A DNA stretch of 64,000 bases, taken from NCBI GenBank assembly GCA_018710845.1, contig DVJB01000039.1, positions 1-64,000 on the forward strand, written 5' to 3'. This stretch comes from Candidatus Onthomonas avicola (GTDB lineage Bacteria; Bacillota; Clostridia; Oscillospirales; Oscillospiraceae). Positions 49,222 to 58,552 of the stretch are shown here, piece by piece (the stretch's first letter is position 1; every line of letters starts with the position of its first letter). Both the position numbers and the translations under genes were made by a program. The notes beneath the pieces were generated by a model. The model was not told the origin of the DNA and searched no databases. It saw nothing but the letters and a program-made list of their open reading frames with translations.

Positions 49222-49953
49222 ATGGCATTGACGCGCGCGCTGCGGGCAGAACGGCTGAAATGCCGGCGCAATCCGGTCTGGCTGGTCTTTCTGATTCTCC
49301 CCCTCTTCCCCGCCTTCCTGGGGACGATGAACTACCTGAACAACCTCAGCCTGCTCACCCCCGGCTGGGAAAACCTCTGGAGCCAGCACACGCTCTTCTC
49401 GTCCTACTTTTTCCTGCCGGCGGAGCTGGCGGTATTCTGCGCTTGGCAGTGGCGGCTGGAGCACACCGACCACAATTGGAACTGCTTTTTGACCGCCCCG
49501 CTTCCCGTCTGGTCGCTCTACCTGGCCAAGCTGCTGCTGGCGATGGCGGTCTGCGTCCTGGCGGTGGGGAGCATCCTGCTGCTCTACCTCCTCTGCGGGC
49601 TGCTGATCGGGCTGGGCGCGCCTCCTCTGGGCATGCTCGCGGACTGGTTCCTCTTCGGGACGCTGGGGGCCATAGCCACCTGCGCGGTACAGCTGCTGCT
49701 CAGCCTGGTGATCCGCTCCTTTCCCATCCCGGTCGGCATCGCCCTGCTCGGCGGGATTGCCGGGATGCTGCTCACGGCGCGGGGCTACGGTCTGCTCTGG
49801 CCTTACGCCCTGCTGGCAGTCGGGATACGTGCCAACAACCCGAACCTGGTGCTAAACCGGCCACTCTTTCTCCTCTCCTGCGCGGTCTTTGTGGGGCTGT
49901 GCGCGGCACTCTCCCTCCTCTTTCTCTCTCGCCGGGACGCGGCGGCGGAGTGA
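49222..49953 (+). CDS. ABC permease, LanG-like
   Basis: Hydrophobic, RAERLKCRRNPVWLVFLILPLFPAFLGTMNY; third gene of the operon. Confidence 0.82.
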   Translation: MALTRALRAERLKCRRNPVWLVFLILPLFPAFLGTMNYLNNLSLLTPGWENLWSQHTLFSSYFFLPAELAVFCAWQWRLEHTDHNWNCFLTAPLPVWSLYLAKLLLAMAVCVLAVGSILLLYLLCGLLIGLGAPPLGMLADWFLFGTLGAIATCAVQLLLSLVIRSFPIPVGIALLGGIAGMLLTARGYGLLWPYALLAVGIRANNPNLVLNRPLFLLSCAVFVGLCAALSLLFLSRRDAAAE

Positions 49954-49992
49954 GATTTTTGACGGATACACTCAACTCGAACAGAAAGTGGA

Positions 49993-50034
49993 CGCGCCGT
50001 CCTCCTGGGATTGCGGCGCGCCCGCTTTTGTTTT
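49993..50034 (+). terminator. Terminator after the ABC operon
   Basis: CGCGCCG...CGGCGCG then CCCGCTTTTGTTTT. Confidence 0.65.
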
Positions 50035-50115
50035 ACAGTGATAGCATTCCGATCTATTTTTTCTGCCAGGGCGTTGACCAAACGGCGCAGCCGAGCGTGT
50101 TTTCTATGAGAGGGG

Positions 50116-50613
50116 TTGAGAACATTGAGACACACTTCCGGGCGGCCTCCGGAAGAGACGGCGGACATGGTGCGGCGGCACGGGGACATGCTGTTCCGCC
50201 TCTGCCTCGTCATGCTGCGCAGCGAGAGCGACGCGGAGGACGCCGTACAGGAGACCGTGCTGAAATACCTGCAAAAGGCGCCCGCGTTTGACGGTCCGGA
50301 ACACGAGAAGGCCTGGCTGATCCGGGTCGCCGTCAACCAGTGCCGCGATCAGCAGCGTTTTCGGATGCGCCATCCGCAAGTCAGCCTGGACACGTTGTCC
50401 GCCTGCGGCGCCAGCCCGGAGAGCAGCGGCATTATCGAGGCGCTGACGCGCGTCCCGGAACCGTTTCGCATCGTGCTGACGCTCTACTATGTGGAGGAAT
50501 TCCCCATGGAGGAGATCGCCCGCGTCATCGGCCGGTCGGTCTCCGCGGTCAAGATGCGTCTGCAAAAGGGACGCAGGCTGCTGGAAAAAATTTATCGAGA
50601 GGAGTACCTGTGA
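50116..50613 (+). CDS. ECF-type RNA polymerase sigma factor
   Basis: LFRLCLVMLRSESDAEDAVQETVLKYL; EHEKAWLIRVAVNQCRD; PMEEIARVIGRSVSAVKMRLQKGRRLL; TTG start. Confidence 0.93.
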   Translation: MRTLRHTSGRPPEETADMVRRHGDMLFRLCLVMLRSESDAEDAVQETVLKYLQKAPAFDGPEHEKAWLIRVAVNQCRDQQRFRMRHPQVSLDTLSACGASPESSGIIEALTRVPEPFRIVLTLYYVEEFPMEEIARVIGRSVSAVKMRLQKGRRLLEKIYREEYL

Positions 50614-50614
50614 G

Positions 50615-51658
50615 ATGAATGCCCATTGCCTCAGAGACGCCGTCCGGGAGATTCAGATGCCGGAGGCGATGAGAGAGCGGATCGTCCGCCGCTGTACCGC
50701 CCAATCGGGGCCGGCCGCACGCCGTTCGGGTGTGCGCTGGGTCAGACCGGCCGCCGCTTCGGTGGCCGCCCTGCTCTGCCTGACGCTCGCCGTCCCTGTG
50801 CTCGCCGCCCAGGTGGAGCCGATCTACCAGCTGATGTACCTCGTCTCCCCCGCCGTCGCGCAGTACTTTCAGCCGGTCCGGGAGAGCGATACAGACAACG
50901 GCATCCGCCTGGAGGTGGTCTCCGCCTATCTCCACGGCGACACCGCGGAGATCTATGTGACGCTGCAGGACCTGGAGGGAGGCCGCATCGACGAGAGTAC
51001 CGATCTGTTTGACAGTTACTCTATTCACTGCCCGTTTGACAGCTATGCGCGCTGCGACAGCGTCGGCTATGACGAGCAGACCCGCACCGCGACCTTCCTG
51101 ATCACCGTCACGACCATGGGGCAGGAGGAGATCCCGGGCGGCAAGATCACCTTCTCCCTGAAGCAGATCCTCAGCCGGAAGAAGTTCTACGACGGCGTGG
51201 AGGTCCCCCTCGACCTCTCCGCCGTCCCCGAGGCGGAAAAGACGATGGAGGCTGACATATCCGGCGGCAGTGGAACGGCGTTGGACGAGGACACCGCCAC
51301 CGTCCTGGTCCCCGGTGAGGCAGACCCCGCTTTCCCGGTGGAAGAGGCCGAATTGACCGGCCTGGCATTCGTGGACGGGCTGCTGCATATCCAGACCGCT
51401 ATCCCGGATCGCCGCACCCGGGATGACCACGGGTATTTCTACCTGGTAGACGAGGCGGGCCGGGAACGCCTGTGCGACGGTACGATCTACTTCTCCACCG
51501 AAGAGAAGGGCGGCGAGAGGATAGAGTATATGGAGACCGTTTTCGACGTCACGCCGGAGGAGCTGGCCGGCTGCCGGCTGTGCACCCGGTTCTGGACCGG
51601 GGCGCTGCTCACCGAGGGGGACTGGAAGGTCACCTTCCCGCTGGAGCAGGTGCAGTGA
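50615..51658 (+). CDS. DUF4179-like membrane protein, putative anti-sigma factor
   Basis: Short cytoplasmic N-terminus, one TM (AAASVAALLCLTLAVPVLAA), large extracellular domain; directly follows the ECF sigma gene. Confidence 0.75.
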   Translation: MNAHCLRDAVREIQMPEAMRERIVRRCTAQSGPAARRSGVRWVRPAAASVAALLCLTLAVPVLAAQVEPIYQLMYLVSPAVAQYFQPVRESDTDNGIRLEVVSAYLHGDTAEIYVTLQDLEGGRIDESTDLFDSYSIHCPFDSYARCDSVGYDEQTRTATFLITVTTMGQEEIPGGKITFSLKQILSRKKFYDGVEVPLDLSAVPEAEKTMEADISGGSGTALDEDTATVLVPGEADPAFPVEEAELTGLAFVDGLLHIQTAIPDRRTRDDHGYFYLVDEAGRERLCDGTIYFSTEEKGGERIEYMETVFDVTPEELAGCRLCTRFWTGALLTEGDWKVTFPLEQVQ

Positions 51659-51687
51659 CCGGCCGCACGGCACGTATCAAAAAGCAC

Positions 51688-51733
51688 CGCCTCCCACGCG
51701 CGTTCCCTTTGGAACGACGTGGGAGGCGTTTTT
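51688..51733. terminator. Bidirectional terminator between the sigma operon and fabH
   Basis: AAAAAGCACCGCCTCCCACG...CGTGGGAGGCGTTTTT. Confidence 0.85.
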
Positions 51734-51740
51734 GCTGCGT

Positions 51741-52697
51741 TTACCAGCGCACCAGGCAGGCGGTGCTGGACAGACCGCCGCCGAAGGCGGCCATGACGAT
51801 CAGGTCTCCCTCGTGGAACAGGCCCTTGCGACAGCACTCGTCCACCAGCAGAGGGATGCTCGCGGCGGAGGTGTTGCCGTACTCCTGGATATTCATCAGG
51901 AACTTCTCCGACGGGATGCCCTTCAGGCGGCGGGCCGCGGCCTCGATGATGCGGCGATTGGCCTGATGGCAGATGACCCAGTCCACCTGCGACTGCTCCA
52001 CGCCGCACTGCTCCAGCAGCGCGCCGATCTCACCGGGCACGGCACGGGTGGCAAACTTATAGGTCTCGCTGCCGTTCATCTGGACATAGGGATGGCTCTT
52101 CGGACCGGTGTAGAAGGGAGAGATGCCGGGCAGCGTGTCCATCCGCAGCACCTCGTCCCCGCCGCGGACGGTGAGGTGGCTGCCGAGGTAGTTATCCCCT
52201 TTGCCGAGCACCATCGCGCCCGCGCCGTCCCCGAAGAGGATGCAGGTGGAGCGGTCCGTCCAGTCCACCACGCGGGACATCTGCTCCGCGCCGATCACCA
52301 GCACCTTGTCATACCGGCCGGTGGAGATGTAGGCCGCCGCCGTCTCCAGCAAGAACAGGAAGGCGGAGCAGGCGGCATTGAGATCAAATGCCGGGCAGCT
52401 GGCCCCGATCTCCCGCTGGACCAGACAGGCCAGTCCTGGCACGATGTAGTCGCCGCTGACGGTGGCGCAGAGGATCAGGTCCAGCTCCTCCGCCCGGACG
52501 CCACTTCGCGCGAGCGCATCCCGCGCCGCCTCGGCCGCCATCTGGGACGCGGTCTCATCGGTAGCGATGTGCCGGGTCTTGATACCGGTGCGAGTGGTAA
52601 TCCACTCGTCGCTGGTATCCACCAGTTTGGCCAGATCGTCGTTGGTGACTACGTGTTCCGGCACATAGCGGCCGGTCCCCAGAATTTGAAAACTCAT
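51741..52697 (-). CDS. fabH: 3-oxoacyl-ACP synthase III
   Basis: GTGRYVPEHVVTNDDLAKLVDTSDEWITTRTGI, FDLNAACSAFLF, ICHQANRRII. Confidence 0.96.
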   Translation of the reverse strand: MSFQILGTGRYVPEHVVTNDDLAKLVDTSDEWITTRTGIKTRHIATDETASQMAAEAARDALARSGVRAEELDLILCATVSGDYIVPGLACLVQREIGASCPAFDLNAACSAFLFLLETAAAYISTGRYDKVLVIGAEQMSRVVDWTDRSTCILFGDGAGAMVLGKGDNYLGSHLTVRGGDEVLRMDTLPGISPFYTGPKSHPYVQMNGSETYKFATRAVPGEIGALLEQCGVEQSQVDWVICHQANRRIIEAAARRLKGIPSEKFLMNIQEYGNTSAASIPLLVDECCRKGLFHEGDLIVMAAFGGGLSSTACLVRW

Positions 52698-52835
52698 CGG
52701 TTTCAGGTCCTTTCTATCCTCCGCCGGCAGTCAGCGGGTTTCCAGCTGGATTCGTCAATCATAGCTATTGTAGCAAATGAGGGATTTGCTGTCAATTCCC
52801 ATTGCGGGAGGCTGTTCGATTACTTCCCTCTACTC

Positions 52836-52873
52836 AAAAAACGGGTTCCCCACGCATCATGCGGGAAACCCGT
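52836..52873 (-). terminator. Terminator after the U32 peptidase gene
   Basis: Minus strand ACGGGTTTCCC...GGGGAACCCGT then TTTTTT. Confidence 0.8.
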
Positions 52874-52889
52874 CTGTTTTCGTCTATCA

Positions 52890-54122
52890 TCAGGGACTTA
52901 GCCCCACCTCGCGCCGCAGGAGGGAGAGCGGTGGAACTTGCCGCGGCAGCTGCATCCAGAAACGCATCTGCGGATGGCGCGGTTCCTCCAGCGGCTCGCC
53001 CTCCAGCGTCTGCATGGGCGGCACATCAAAGGCAAACGGCCGGCAGTCCGGGCCGACCAGCTCCACCTGATCCCCCGCGCGGAACTTATTGCGCAGCGAG
53101 AGCAGCGCCCGGCCGTCCGGTGTGCACTGCTCCACGACGGCACAGACCTGCCAGTCACGCAGATAGCGCGCGTCGTCGTAGTACTGTCCCGGCTGACCGA
53201 ACCAGAAGCCGGTGGAGTAGTGCCGGTGGCTCACCTTCTCCACCTCAGCCCGCCAGACCGGGTCGACCGGCCGCCCCGCGCCCACGTCGTCGAGTGCGTG
53301 GCGGTAGGCCCCGGTGACGATGGCGGCGTAATAGGCGCTCTTGGCCCGGCCCTCAATCTTGAGCGAGCTGAGCCCGGCATCACAGAGCTCAGGGATGTGG
53401 TCAATCATGCACATGTCCCGGCTGTTGAGGATATAGGTCCCCTTCTCGTCCTCGAAGACGGGGAAATACTCCCCCGGCCGCTTTTCCTCCATCAGATAGT
53501 ACTGGTAGCGGCAGGGCTGGGCGCAGGCGCCGCGGCTGGCGTCCCGCCCGGTCATGTAGTTGGACAGCAGGCAGCGGCCGGAATAGCTCACACACATCGC
53601 CCCGTGTACAAATGCCTCCAGCTCCAGGCTTGCCGGTGTCTTGGCGCGGATCTCCGCGACCTCCTCCAGACTCAGCTCCCGGGCGAGGATGACGCGGCTG
53701 GCTCCCAGGTCATGCCAGGCGCGTGCGGTCTCATAATTGGCCACGCTGGCCTGGGTGGAGATATGCCGCTTCACATGGGGCGCATACCGCCCGGCGAGGG
53801 TAAATGCCCCGAGATCGGCGACAATGACGGCGTCCACACCGGCGTCGTCAAGCACCTCCAGCCAGGCGGGCAGGGAGGCGACCTCTCCGTTGCGCGGCAT
53901 GGTATTCACCGTCACATGGCAGGCCACGCCGCGCGCCTTGCAGCGCCGCACCGCCTCGTAGAGCTCCTGCGTGTCGAAATTGCCGGCAAAGGCGCGCATG
54001 CCAAACGCCGACCCCGCCAGGTAGACGGCGTCGGCGCCATAGGCGATGGCCATATTCAGCCGTTCCATGTCCCCCGCCGGGGCCAGCAGCTCCGGCAGGG
54101 GACGTCTGATCGGATCACTCAT
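52890..54122 (-). CDS. Peptidase U32 family protein
   Basis: LPELLAPAGDMERLNMAIAYGADAVYLAGSAFGMRAFAGNF; CVSYSGRCLLSNYMTGRDASRGACAQPCRY. Confidence 0.93.
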   Translation of the reverse strand: MSDPIRRPLPELLAPAGDMERLNMAIAYGADAVYLAGSAFGMRAFAGNFDTQELYEAVRRCKARGVACHVTVNTMPRNGEVASLPAWLEVLDDAGVDAVIVADLGAFTLAGRYAPHVKRHISTQASVANYETARAWHDLGASRVILARELSLEEVAEIRAKTPASLELEAFVHGAMCVSYSGRCLLSNYMTGRDASRGACAQPCRYQYYLMEEKRPGEYFPVFEDEKGTYILNSRDMCMIDHIPELCDAGLSSLKIEGRAKSAYYAAIVTGAYRHALDDVGAGRPVDPVWRAEVEKVSHRHYSTGFWFGQPGQYYDDARYLRDWQVCAVVEQCTPDGRALLSLRNKFRAGDQVELVGPDCRPFAFDVPPMQTLEGEPLEEPRHPQMRFWMQLPRQVPPLSLLRREVGLSP

Positions 54123-55602
54123 CGGCGGTTTCATCCTCTTCGGCAGCCACATCCTGGCCGCTCTCCACAAGGTCGCGGAACTGCATGAACTCCTCACCGG
54201 TGGAGAAGAAGTGCGTCTGTCCGTCGTTGCCCAGGATAAAGTAGTAATAGGTGGTCGAATTGGGGTACAGCGCGGCCTGGATGGCCTCCATGCCCGGATT
54301 GGAGATGGGGCCTTCAGGTAGGCCGGGATAGAGATAGGTGTTATACGGACTGTCAATCGCCAGATCCTCCGCCGTCAGCTCTTCCTTGCGCTCCTCCAGG
54401 ATAAACTGGATGGTTGAATCCATCTGGAGATAGCCGTCCGTCTCCCCGTCCGTCTCCAGGCGGTTATAGATGACGGAGGCGATATCGCGCTGGTCGCTGC
54501 CGTCCGTCTCCTCCTCAATGATGGAGGCGACAATCATGATCTCGTGCTGGGTATAGCCCAGGCGCTCGGCGCGGGTGCGCATCTCGGAATCGAACTTCTG
54601 CGAGTAATTGTAGAGCATGCGCGAGAGGGCGACATGGGCGTCCCCGTCCACGTAGAACTCATAGGTGTCCGGGAAGAGATAGCCCTCCATCCAGTACGGG
54701 TCGTCCTGCTCCAGGCCCTGGAGGAAGGAGTAGTCGTACTCCTCCGTCATGGCGGCCTCTTCCAGCTCCTCCACCGTGCAGACCCCCTGCGTCTCAAGCA
54801 GCGCAAAGATCTCCTCGACGGTGTAGCCCTCCGGAATGGTGACGGTGACGGTCTCCCGCGCGGACGAGCTGGCGCTGATATTATTCAGCAGCGCGCTGTA
54901 GTCCATGGTGGTGTTCAGTTCGTAGGTGCCGCTGGAGATGGCCTCCGCCTTTCCGGTGAAGGCTGCAAAAATCTGGAAAAGGACGGGGTAGTCGATCAGG
55001 CCCTCCTCATGCAGGCTCTGGGCCACGTCCTCTACGCTCTCCCCCGCCTCGATCACCACGCTGGCGGTGTGCTCCGTCTTATTGAGCGCGAGCAGGTCAT
55101 TGGCCCATCGCCAGCCCAGCGTGGCCATCACAAAGGCGATCGCCAGCACCGACACCACGTAGAGCATGGCCACCAGCACCGTCACGCCCATGCTGCTCCG
55201 GCGGCGCCTTCTGGGCGCGCGGCGCGCGGCGCGCGGCGGATCCTCCGGCGGTGGAGCTGATCCATCACGGTAGCTGTCATATGCCTCGTAGGGGCCGTCC
55301 TCCGCCATTTCCGGCTCTGGCCAATCCTCTTCCTGCTCAGCCATGGGCCAGCCTTCCCCCTCAGCCGGCTCATCCGGCGCTGTCTGCCCGTCTTCCGTCT
55401 CCCAGGTCAACTCAGACGGCTCAGACGACGGCTCGGGCGGGCTGTCCGGGTCAGGCACGGGCTCCTCCGACGGCCCCCCGGCCTCCCGCACGCCGTCGCG
55501 GATGGATTCCGCCTCCCGGCCGTAGTGGGTCCAGTCGATCTCGTCGTAGCCGGAACGGCTGCCGGCGTTCTCTTCAGGATATTGCCTCTTCTCATCGGGC
55601 AT
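54115..55602 (-). CDS. mltG: Endolytic transglycosylase MltG with long acidic N-terminal extension
   Basis: TVTIPEGYTVEEIFALLE, EGYLFPDTYEF, ASIIEEETDGSDQRDIASVIYNRL, PYNTYLYPGLPEGPISNPGMEAIQAAL. Confidence 0.94.
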   Translation of the reverse strand: MPDEKRQYPEENAGSRSGYDEIDWTHYGREAESIRDGVREAGGPSEEPVPDPDSPPEPSSEPSELTWETEDGQTAPDEPAEGEGWPMAEQEEDWPEPEMAEDGPYEAYDSYRDGSAPPPEDPPRAARRAPRRRRRSSMGVTVLVAMLYVVSVLAIAFVMATLGWRWANDLLALNKTEHTASVVIEAGESVEDVAQSLHEEGLIDYPVLFQIFAAFTGKAEAISSGTYELNTTMDYSALLNNISASSSARETVTVTIPEGYTVEEIFALLETQGVCTVEELEEAAMTEEYDYSFLQGLEQDDPYWMEGYLFPDTYEFYVDGDAHVALSRMLYNYSQKFDSEMRTRAERLGYTQHEIMIVASIIEEETDGSDQRDIASVIYNRLETDGETDGYLQMDSTIQFILEERKEELTAEDLAIDSPYNTYLYPGLPEGPISNPGMEAIQAALYPNSTTYYYFILGNDGQTHFFSTGEEFMQFRDLVESGQDVAAEEDETADE

Positions 55603-55660
55603 GGCGGTACCTCCTCCGGCCCCGTCCGCTGCGGCGGGGCATGGTCTTATCCGGGCGCCG

Positions 55661-56260
55661 TCAGTCTGTCCTCCGCCGCCCGGCGACGCCCGTGAGCGTA
55701 CGCCGTTCGGTGAGGACCAGGCCGACTGCCCGGTCGTGTTCCTCGCGGGGAACCTGGTCTTGCAGCAGCGCCTCCCGGCACAGGCCGACGGTCTGTCCGG
55801 AATAGCGCGCGAGAAAACGGTCATAAAATCCGCCGCCGCGGCCGAGCCGCCAGCCCTGTGCGTCATAGCAGACGGCGGGGATCAGGGCCAGTTCGGGCCA
55901 CGCGGCATCCACCAGAGGGCAGTCCTCCGACGGCTCGAGCATGCCAAAGCGGTGACGGATCAGGGACGACTCGCCCAGATAGCGTCGCAGCTCCAGCACC
56001 CCGCCTGACCGGCAGCGGGGCAGGCAGAGCTCCTTGCCCTGCGCGGTGAGCAGCGGGAGCAGGCGCCCGGTCTCCGGTTCCTCCCCCATGCCATAAAAGA
56101 GCAGCACACGCCGCGCACGCGCCAGGGCGTCAAGGGCGAGGAAACGGCGCAGCAGCGCCTCGTCGCTCTGCGCGCGCGCCTGCGGCGTCATCGCCCGCTC
56201 CAGCGCCCGGATCCTGCGGCGCAGAGCGGCCTTCTCCTCAGTCCTGATAGTGGACGGCAC
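55661..56260 (-). CDS. 5-formyltetrahydrofolate cyclo-ligase
   Basis: EKAALRRRIRALERAM; LALIPAVCYDAQGWRLGRGGGFYDRFL; GTG start. Confidence 0.9.
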   Translation of the reverse strand: MPSTIRTEEKAALRRRIRALERAMTPQARAQSDEALLRRFLALDALARARRVLLFYGMGEEPETGRLLPLLTAQGKELCLPRCRSGGVLELRRYLGESSLIRHRFGMLEPSEDCPLVDAAWPELALIPAVCYDAQGWRLGRGGGFYDRFLARYSGQTVGLCREALLQDQVPREEHDRAVGLVLTERRTLTGVAGRRRTD

Positions 56261-56783
56261 GGCGCACCTGCTCGGCGGCCTCTTCCCCGCGCAGCACGCG
56301 CACCAGCTCCAGGCCAAAGTCAAAGGAGGAGCCAGCCGCCTGGCCGGTGATGATGCGCCCGTCACGCACGACGCGGCGGCGGCCGGTGACCACGGCGGAG
56401 AGCATGTCCTCCTCCATGCCGGGGTAGACGGTGGCGTGCCGCCGGTCCAGCAGGCCGAGACGGGCCAAAATGGTGGGCGCAGCGCAGATGGCGGCGAGCC
56501 AGTGCCCCTGCTCTTCCACCTTCTGAATCAGGGTGATGGCGGGAATGCTGGCAGAGATCTCCTCCACGCCGCCCAGCCCGCCGGGCAGGACCAGCATCTC
56601 CATGTCGTCAAACGAGACCTCATCGAGCGTCAGGTCGGCCTGCACCGTCACATTCTGACCGGAGACGACGCTTTTGCCCGCCACACCGACGAGCGCGACC
56701 TTCACGCCGGCCCGCCGCAACAGGTCCGCCGGCGTCAGCGCTTCGACCGTCTCAAAACCGTTGCCCAATAAGATGTAAACCAT
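56238..56783 (-). CDS. DJ-1/PfpI family protein
   Basis: VYILLGNGFETVEALTPADLLRRAGV, LVLPGGLGGVEEI, LAAICAAPTILARLGLL. Confidence 0.93.
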   Translation of the reverse strand: MVYILLGNGFETVEALTPADLLRRAGVKVALVGVAGKSVVSGQNVTVQADLTLDEVSFDDMEMLVLPGGLGGVEEISASIPAITLIQKVEEQGHWLAAICAAPTILARLGLLDRRHATVYPGMEEDMLSAVVTGRRRVVRDGRIITGQAAGSSFDFGLELVRVLRGEEAAEQVRRAVHYQD

Positions 56784-56864
56784 AATACCGTTCTCCCCTC
56801 AATTTTTTCAAAAAATGAAATGAACCCGTCTCTCTCTTCTCTGGTCTGTCTCTCCGGGTCTCTA

Positions 56865-57533
56865 TCATCCAAGCGCCCTGGATACGGCGCTCCAGATGTC
56901 CTGTTCGATCTCCTCCACTCCGCGCGGCGCACCGCCGGCGGCACAGGAGATGACGGTCCAGCCGAGCACATTCGCAGCCGACAGCGCGCACCGGCGGCAC
57001 TCGGCCAGGTAAGCCCCGTCCCGTTCGTGGATATCCGCCTGAGTGTGCGTCCGCTCCTCGCGGCTGCGCAGCAGCGAGAGGGCCAGCTCGGTCGGCATAT
57101 CCAGATAGCACACCAGATCCGGCCTTGGCAGGCCGAGACGGCCGTACTCATACTCATACAGCCAGCGGAAGAAGTCCTCCCGCTCCTGCGGCGGGACCTT
57201 GGCCCCCTGGTGGACGGCGTTGGAGGTGGTATACCGGTCGGCAAGGATCAGCCCACCGTGCTCATAGTCACGCCCCCAGTCCTGCCGGTAGGAGGCATAG
57301 CGGTCCACCGCGTAAAAGGAGGACGCGGCATAGGCATTCACGTCCCCCGGCTGCGCGCCGAAGGCCCCGGAGAGATAGAGGCGGATGAGCGCGGAGGACT
57401 CCTCCTGATAGCGGGGGAACACCAGCCGGTGAAAGCGCCGGCCCTCTCGCTCCAGCCGCCGGCAGAGCAGGGCAAACTGGGTGGATTTCCCCGACCCATC
57501 GGTGCCCTCGAGGACAATCAATTTTCCCGGCAT
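56865..57533 (-). CDS. tmk: Thymidylate kinase-like protein
   Basis: GKLIVLEGTDGSGKSTQFALLCRRLE, FPRYQEESSALIRLYLSG, LILADRYTTSNAVHQGAK. Confidence 0.9.
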   Translation of the reverse strand: MPGKLIVLEGTDGSGKSTQFALLCRRLEREGRRFHRLVFPRYQEESSALIRLYLSGAFGAQPGDVNAYAASSFYAVDRYASYRQDWGRDYEHGGLILADRYTTSNAVHQGAKVPPQEREDFFRWLYEYEYGRLGLPRPDLVCYLDMPTELALSLLRSREERTHTQADIHERDGAYLAECRRCALSAANVLGWTVISCAAGGAPRGVEEIEQDIWSAVSRALG

Positions 57534-58261
57534 ATGCCTCTCCCCTCTTCCATCCAGACCTGGGCCAAAAACAGCGGCAGACGGTACAGCCGCCCCAGAC
57601 GCGACGGCTGACGCAGCGCGCGCCAGAGCCACTCCAACCCCCAGCGCTGCCAGAGCGCCGGGGCGCGTCCCACCCGGCCAGAGAGCACGTCCAACGTTCC
57701 GCCCAGGCCGAGCAGCAGCCGGGCGCCCGTGCGCGCCCCATAACGGTCCATCCACTCCTCCTGCCGGGGCGCCCCCAGGCAGACGAAGACAAGGTCGGCG
57801 CGGGCGCGGGCGATCTCATCTGCGGCGCGGGCCGGATCGGCAAAATAGCCGTCCGCCGCGCCCGCCAGCACAAGGCCGGGGCAGTCGCGCAGCAGCCTGC
57901 GCCCCGCCTCCTGCGCCACGCCGGGGCGGGCGCCGAGGAGATAAATCCGCTTTCCGCGCTCCCCCGCCCGGCGCGCCAGCGCCGCGGCATAGTCCACGCC
58001 CGGCACCCGGTCGGGCAGCTGCGCCCCTCTCAGGCGCGCGGCGAGCAGTACACCCACACCGTCGGCCAGCGACAGCTCCGCCCGATTCAGCAGCGCGCAC
58101 AGCTCCGGGCGTCGCGCCGCCTGGCTCAGCAGCTCGGGATTAGGCGTGATCACCCGGTGTGTCCCCGGCCGCTCGAGCAGCTCCAGGCCGCGCGCGAGCG
58201 CCTCATCCATTGTAACGGCGTCCACCCGGACGCCCAGAATCTTCCATCCTGCTTGATCCAT
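57518..58261 (-). CDS. WecG/TagA/CpsF family glycosyltransferase
   Basis: HRVITPNPELLSQA, LSLADGVGVLLAARLRG, RVPGVDYAAAL, RIYLLGARPG, VCLGAPRQEEWM. Confidence 0.94.
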   Translation of the reverse strand: MDQAGWKILGVRVDAVTMDEALARGLELLERPGTHRVITPNPELLSQAARRPELCALLNRAELSLADGVGVLLAARLRGAQLPDRVPGVDYAAALARRAGERGKRIYLLGARPGVAQEAGRRLLRDCPGLVLAGAADGYFADPARAADEIARARADLVFVCLGAPRQEEWMDRYGARTGARLLLGLGGTLDVLSGRVGRAPALWQRWGLEWLWRALRQPSRLGRLYRLPLFLAQVWMEEGRGICREN

Positions 58262-58485
58262 GGCACGGTCACACTCCCGGGAAAAGATGCTGTCCCCGGC
58301 CGTCGCGCAACCGTTTCCAGCTTCATCATATCATACCCTGGCGGGAAAGTCCATAAAACATTCTTACGAAACCACGTCGGCGGGCAGCAGGATTTTACAT
58401 GGATCGCCAAAAGCAGGTTCGCCTTGGAAACAATCGCGGCATCAGAGGCGCCAGACGGGAGTCCTTCCATGTCCTGAGCTGCATC

Positions 58486-58514
58486 TTGCTTTTTTCGTCG
58501 GAAGATGGTATAGT
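58486..58514 (+). promoter_or_regulatory. Sigma-A-like promoter for the TagH-like ATPase
   Basis: TTGCTT, 17-bp spacer, TATAGT. Confidence 0.6.
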
Positions 58515-58552
58515 GGTAGTACTTATCTCATGCCGTTACAGAAGGAATCATT

